From: Niveispirillum sp.
GTDB taxonomy: Bacteria > Pseudomonadota > Alphaproteobacteria > Azospirillales > Azospirillaceae
Assembly: GCA_016463045.1 (NCBI GenBank)
Contig: JAEMSB010000233.1
Location: forward strand, 1 to 7,141
Reading direction: 5' to 3'
DNA: 7,141 bases
Below the pieces are notes generated by a model, which did not search any database, had not been told where the DNA came from, and worked only from the letters and a program-made list of their open reading frames with translations. A program made the position numbers and the translations under genes. This document shows, one piece after another, positions 4,869-7,141 of this stretch. Every line of letters starts with the position of its first letter. Positions within the stretch are counted from its first letter, which is position 1.

Positions 4869-7141
4869 AAAGACCTCGGCAACCTGGCCGGGCGTGGATG
4901 GGGTGGTGGCCAGCAGCCGTTGCACGGCGGGACCACCAAAGCGGGCGAACAGAAGCGGGGTCAGGACGGTATCCAGCAGGGTGGCGCTGATCAGCCCGCC
5001 AAAGATGGTGACGGCGACGGGGTGCAGGATTTCCTTGCCCGGCGCATCGGCCCCAACCAGCAGGGGGATCAGGGCCAGACCCGCAGACAAGGCCGTCATC
5101 AGCACGGGCACCAGCCGTTCCCGGCTGCCACGCCGGATCATGGCTTGGCCGAACGCCTCCCCCTCAATCCGGCAGAGATTGATGTAATGGCTGATCTTCA
5201 GGATGCCGTTGCGGGTGGAAATGCCGGCCAGCGTGATGAAGCCCACCATGCTGGCCACTGACAGCGGCAGCCCCGCCAGCCACAGGGCTGCGACCGACCC
5301 GACCAGGGCCATGGGCACCGTGCCCATGATGATCAGCACGGGCACGGCGGAGCGGTAGCGGCTGTATAGCACCAGGAAGATTAGAGCAAACGACACCGCC
5401 GACAGGGCGGCGATGGTGCGCGCCGCCTGTTCCTGTGCCTGGAACGTACCTTCCAGGCTGGCATGGGTGCCGGCGGGCATGGGCGTGGCGTCCAGGACGG
5501 CGCGGATATCGGCCACAATGGCGGCCATGTCGCGCTTGCCATCGCCATTGCCCAGAATGGCCAGACGCCGCTGCCCATTCTCGCGCATCACCTCGTTGGG
5601 GCCGTCACCCTCACTCACCTCGGCCAGCTGTGACAGGGGCACAGGTCCGACAGGTGTATCGATCAGCACCCGGCCCAGCGCTGCCGGGTCCCGCGCCTCA
5701 TCCTTCATGCGCAGGACAAGATCGTGGCGGCGGTCACCCTCGATGATCTCCGTCACCACCTCGCCGCTGGACAGGCTTTGCACCGCCGCCAGAACGGCGG
5801 ACGGGGTGATGCCATGGGCACGCGCCCGGTCGGGATCGACATCGACGCGCAATTGCGGGATCAACACCTGCTTTTCGATCTGTAAGTCGACAAGACCGGG
5901 GATGGTCGACAGTTTCTGCTGCAACGCGCCGGCAAGCGCCCGCAGCGCGACCATGTCGTCGCCATAAAGTTTCACGGCCAACTGCGCCCGCACGCCCGAC
6001 AGCATATGATCCAGACGGTGGGAAATCGGCTGCCCGATATTCACCGTCACCGGCAGGCTGGACAGGCGCGCCCGCACATCGGCCAGGATATCGGCCTTGG
6101 CGCGGTCGGACGGCTTTAGATGCGCCTCAATCTCCGACACATGCACGCCCAGGGCATGTTCATCCAACTCCGCCCGGCCCGTACGGCGGGCGACCGATGT
6201 CACCTCCGGCACCTGCGCGATCAGGCGTTCGGCCATGCGCCCCACCTCTGATGACTGGTCCAGCGAGATACCGGGGTTCAGGTTCATGGTGATGGTCAGC
6301 GTGCCCTCGTTGAAATCCGGCAGGAAGGCGCGCGGCAGGAAGGGAACCGCGATCAGCGCCACCAGCACCGCCCCCGCCACGCTTCCCATCACCAGCAAGC
6401 GGTGGGCAAAGGCCCACTCCAGCAGCCGGTCATTGCCCGCCTTTAGTTTACGGACCAGCCAGCCATCATGTTCCGCACTGTCCGCCAGTTTCGGCAGCAG
6501 GTAGTAGCAAAGCACCGGCGTGACCGTGATGGCCGTAACCAGACTGGCCAGGATCGACACGATGTAGGCAATGCCAAGCGGCGCGAACAAACGCCCCTCA
6601 ATGCCCGACAGGGCGAACAAAGGCACGAAGACCAGAACGATGATGGCGGTGGCATAGACAATGCCCGACCGTACCTCCGTGCTGGCCGACAGCACGATGG
6701 ACAGGACGGGCAGCGGTTCGGGCCGCAGGGCGTTTTCGCGCAGGCGGCGGAAGATATTCTCCACATCCACCACGGCATCATCGACCAACTCACCGATGGC
6801 GATGGCAAGGCCACCCAGGGTCATGGTGTTGATGGTCAGGCCCAGCACCTTGAACACCAGCACCGCGACCAGAAGCGAGATGGGAATGGCCGTCAGGCTG
6901 ATGATGGTGGTGCGGAAATTGCCCAGAAACAGGAACAGGATGACGGCAACGACAATGCCGGCCTCCACCAGCACGCGCTCGACATTATCGACGCTGTTCT
7001 GGATGAAATCGGCCTGACGGAACACGACCACCGGGGCCGCCACCCCCTGCGGCAGCCCGGCTGACAGCTCGGTCAATGCCCGTTCCACGGCGCGCGTGAC
7101 AGTCAGGGTGTCGGCATCCGGCTGCTTTTGCACCGACACCA
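4866..7141 (-). CDS. CusA/CzcA-like heavy-metal RND efflux pump, N-terminal part missing
   Basis: The frame runs off the right edge; 757 residues from V at 7139 onward are visible, about three quarters of a usual 1,030-1,060-residue pump. This is the inner-membrane proton antiporter of a tripartite exporter. Membrane segments appear at about 57-74, 79-100, 105-127, 160-178, 188-208, 248-266, 576-593, 599-620, 628-648, 678-695 and 707-730, with a large periplasmic domain at about 267-575. The proton-relay helix reads AIAIGELVDDAVVDVEN (112-128), with D120 and E127 at the conserved charged positions. As in CusA, an Ala (A114) takes the place of the first CzcA Asp. GISTRNGILKISHY (639-652) marks the late membrane repeat. 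Aligning by eye to remembered CusA, its three copper-binding Met positions carry V334, H378 and I444, so copper/silver specificity is doubtful. Adaptor and outer-membrane genes are presumably beyond the window. Confidence 0.92.
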   Translation of the reverse strand, partial: VSVQKQPDADTLTVTRAVERALTELSAGLPQGVAAPVVVFRQADFIQNSVDNVERVLVEAGIVVAVILFLFLGNFRTTIISLTAIPISLLVAVLVFKVLGLTINTMTLGGLAIAIGELVDDAVVDVENIFRRLRENALRPEPLPVLSIVLSASTEVRSGIVYATAIIVLVFVPLFALSGIEGRLFAPLGIAYIVSILASLVTAITVTPVLCYYLLPKLADSAEHDGWLVRKLKAGNDRLLEWAFAHRLLVMGSVAGAVLVALIAVPFLPRAFLPDFNEGTLTITMNLNPGISLDQSSEVGRMAERLIAQVPEVTSVARRTGRAELDEHALGVHVSEIEAHLKPSDRAKADILADVRARLSSLPVTVNIGQPISHRLDHMLSGVRAQLAVKLYGDDMVALRALAGALQQKLSTIPGLVDLQIEKQVLIPQLRVDVDPDRARAHGITPSAVLAAVQSLSSGEVVTEIIEGDRRHDLVLRMKDEARDPAALGRVLIDTPVGPVPLSQLAEVSEGDGPNEVMRENGQRRLAILGNGDGKRDMAAIVADIRAVLDATPMPAGTHASLEGTFQAQEQAARTIAALSAVSFALIFLVLYSRYRSAVPVLIIMGTVPMALVGSVAALWLAGLPLSVASMVGFITLAGISTRNGILKISHYINLCRIEGEAFGQAMIRRGSRERLVPVLMTALSAGLALIPLLVGADAPGKEILHPVAVTIFGGLISATLLDTVLTPLLFARFGGPAVQRLLATTPSTPGQVAEVF

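Noticed and set aside
4440..5261. Plus-strand open frame opposite the small exported protein and the pump end
   Set aside because: Gln/Gly/His-rich shadow sequence without motifs, lying against two well-supported minus-strand genes.

Overview
The window is GC-rich, tightly packed chromosomal DNA from a Gram-negative bacterium. Gene content and sequence style (a DUF3108 protein beside gph and glmU, an HME-type RND metal pump, codons rich in GCC/GGC/CTG) point to an alphaproteobacterium, perhaps a Rhodospirillales/Azospirillaceae relative. The placement below class level is a guess.

Layout, left to right. (1) 1-312 (+) is the 3' end of a DUF3108-type protein gene, converging with only 3 nt of gap on gph (-), a HAD phosphoglycolate phosphatase. 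(2) gph and glmU diverge from a short shared region (about 1000-1079) that holds a perfect 13-bp palindrome nested in an 8-bp inverted repeat. glmU (+) encodes the bifunctional enzyme making UDP-GlcNAc. (3) The glmU stop codon lies inside an 84-bp element of two inverted GTAG-type REP units (a BIME-like element) that fills the gap to the convergent TPR-protein gene (-). (4) 3415-3837 looks empty but holds a compact minus-strand unit: a sigma70-like promoter, a 16-nt perfect complement of the usual alphaproteobacterial 16S rRNA 3' tail acting as ribosome-binding site, a 20-codon ORF and an intrinsic terminator. It diverges from the promoter region of a type II toxin-antitoxin pair. (5) 3838-4415 (+) is that pair: a ribbon-helix-helix antitoxin and a RelE/ParE toxin that starts at TTG and overlaps the antitoxin stop. 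(6) A GC-rich hairpin at 4402-4426 separates the toxin from a convergent minus-strand metal-efflux operon: a CusA/CzcA-like RND pump, truncated by the right window edge, followed by a small histidine-containing exported protein whose ribosome-binding site overlaps the pump stop codon.

The housekeeping part concerns cell-wall precursor supply (glmU) and removal of 2-phosphoglycolate (gph). The right part is accessory: a toxin-antitoxin pair and metal-resistance genes. The items most worth following up are the 20-codon mini-gene, the REP pair that supplies the glmU stop, and the pump whose Met-triad positions carry Val, His and Ile, together with its coupled histidine-bearing partner.
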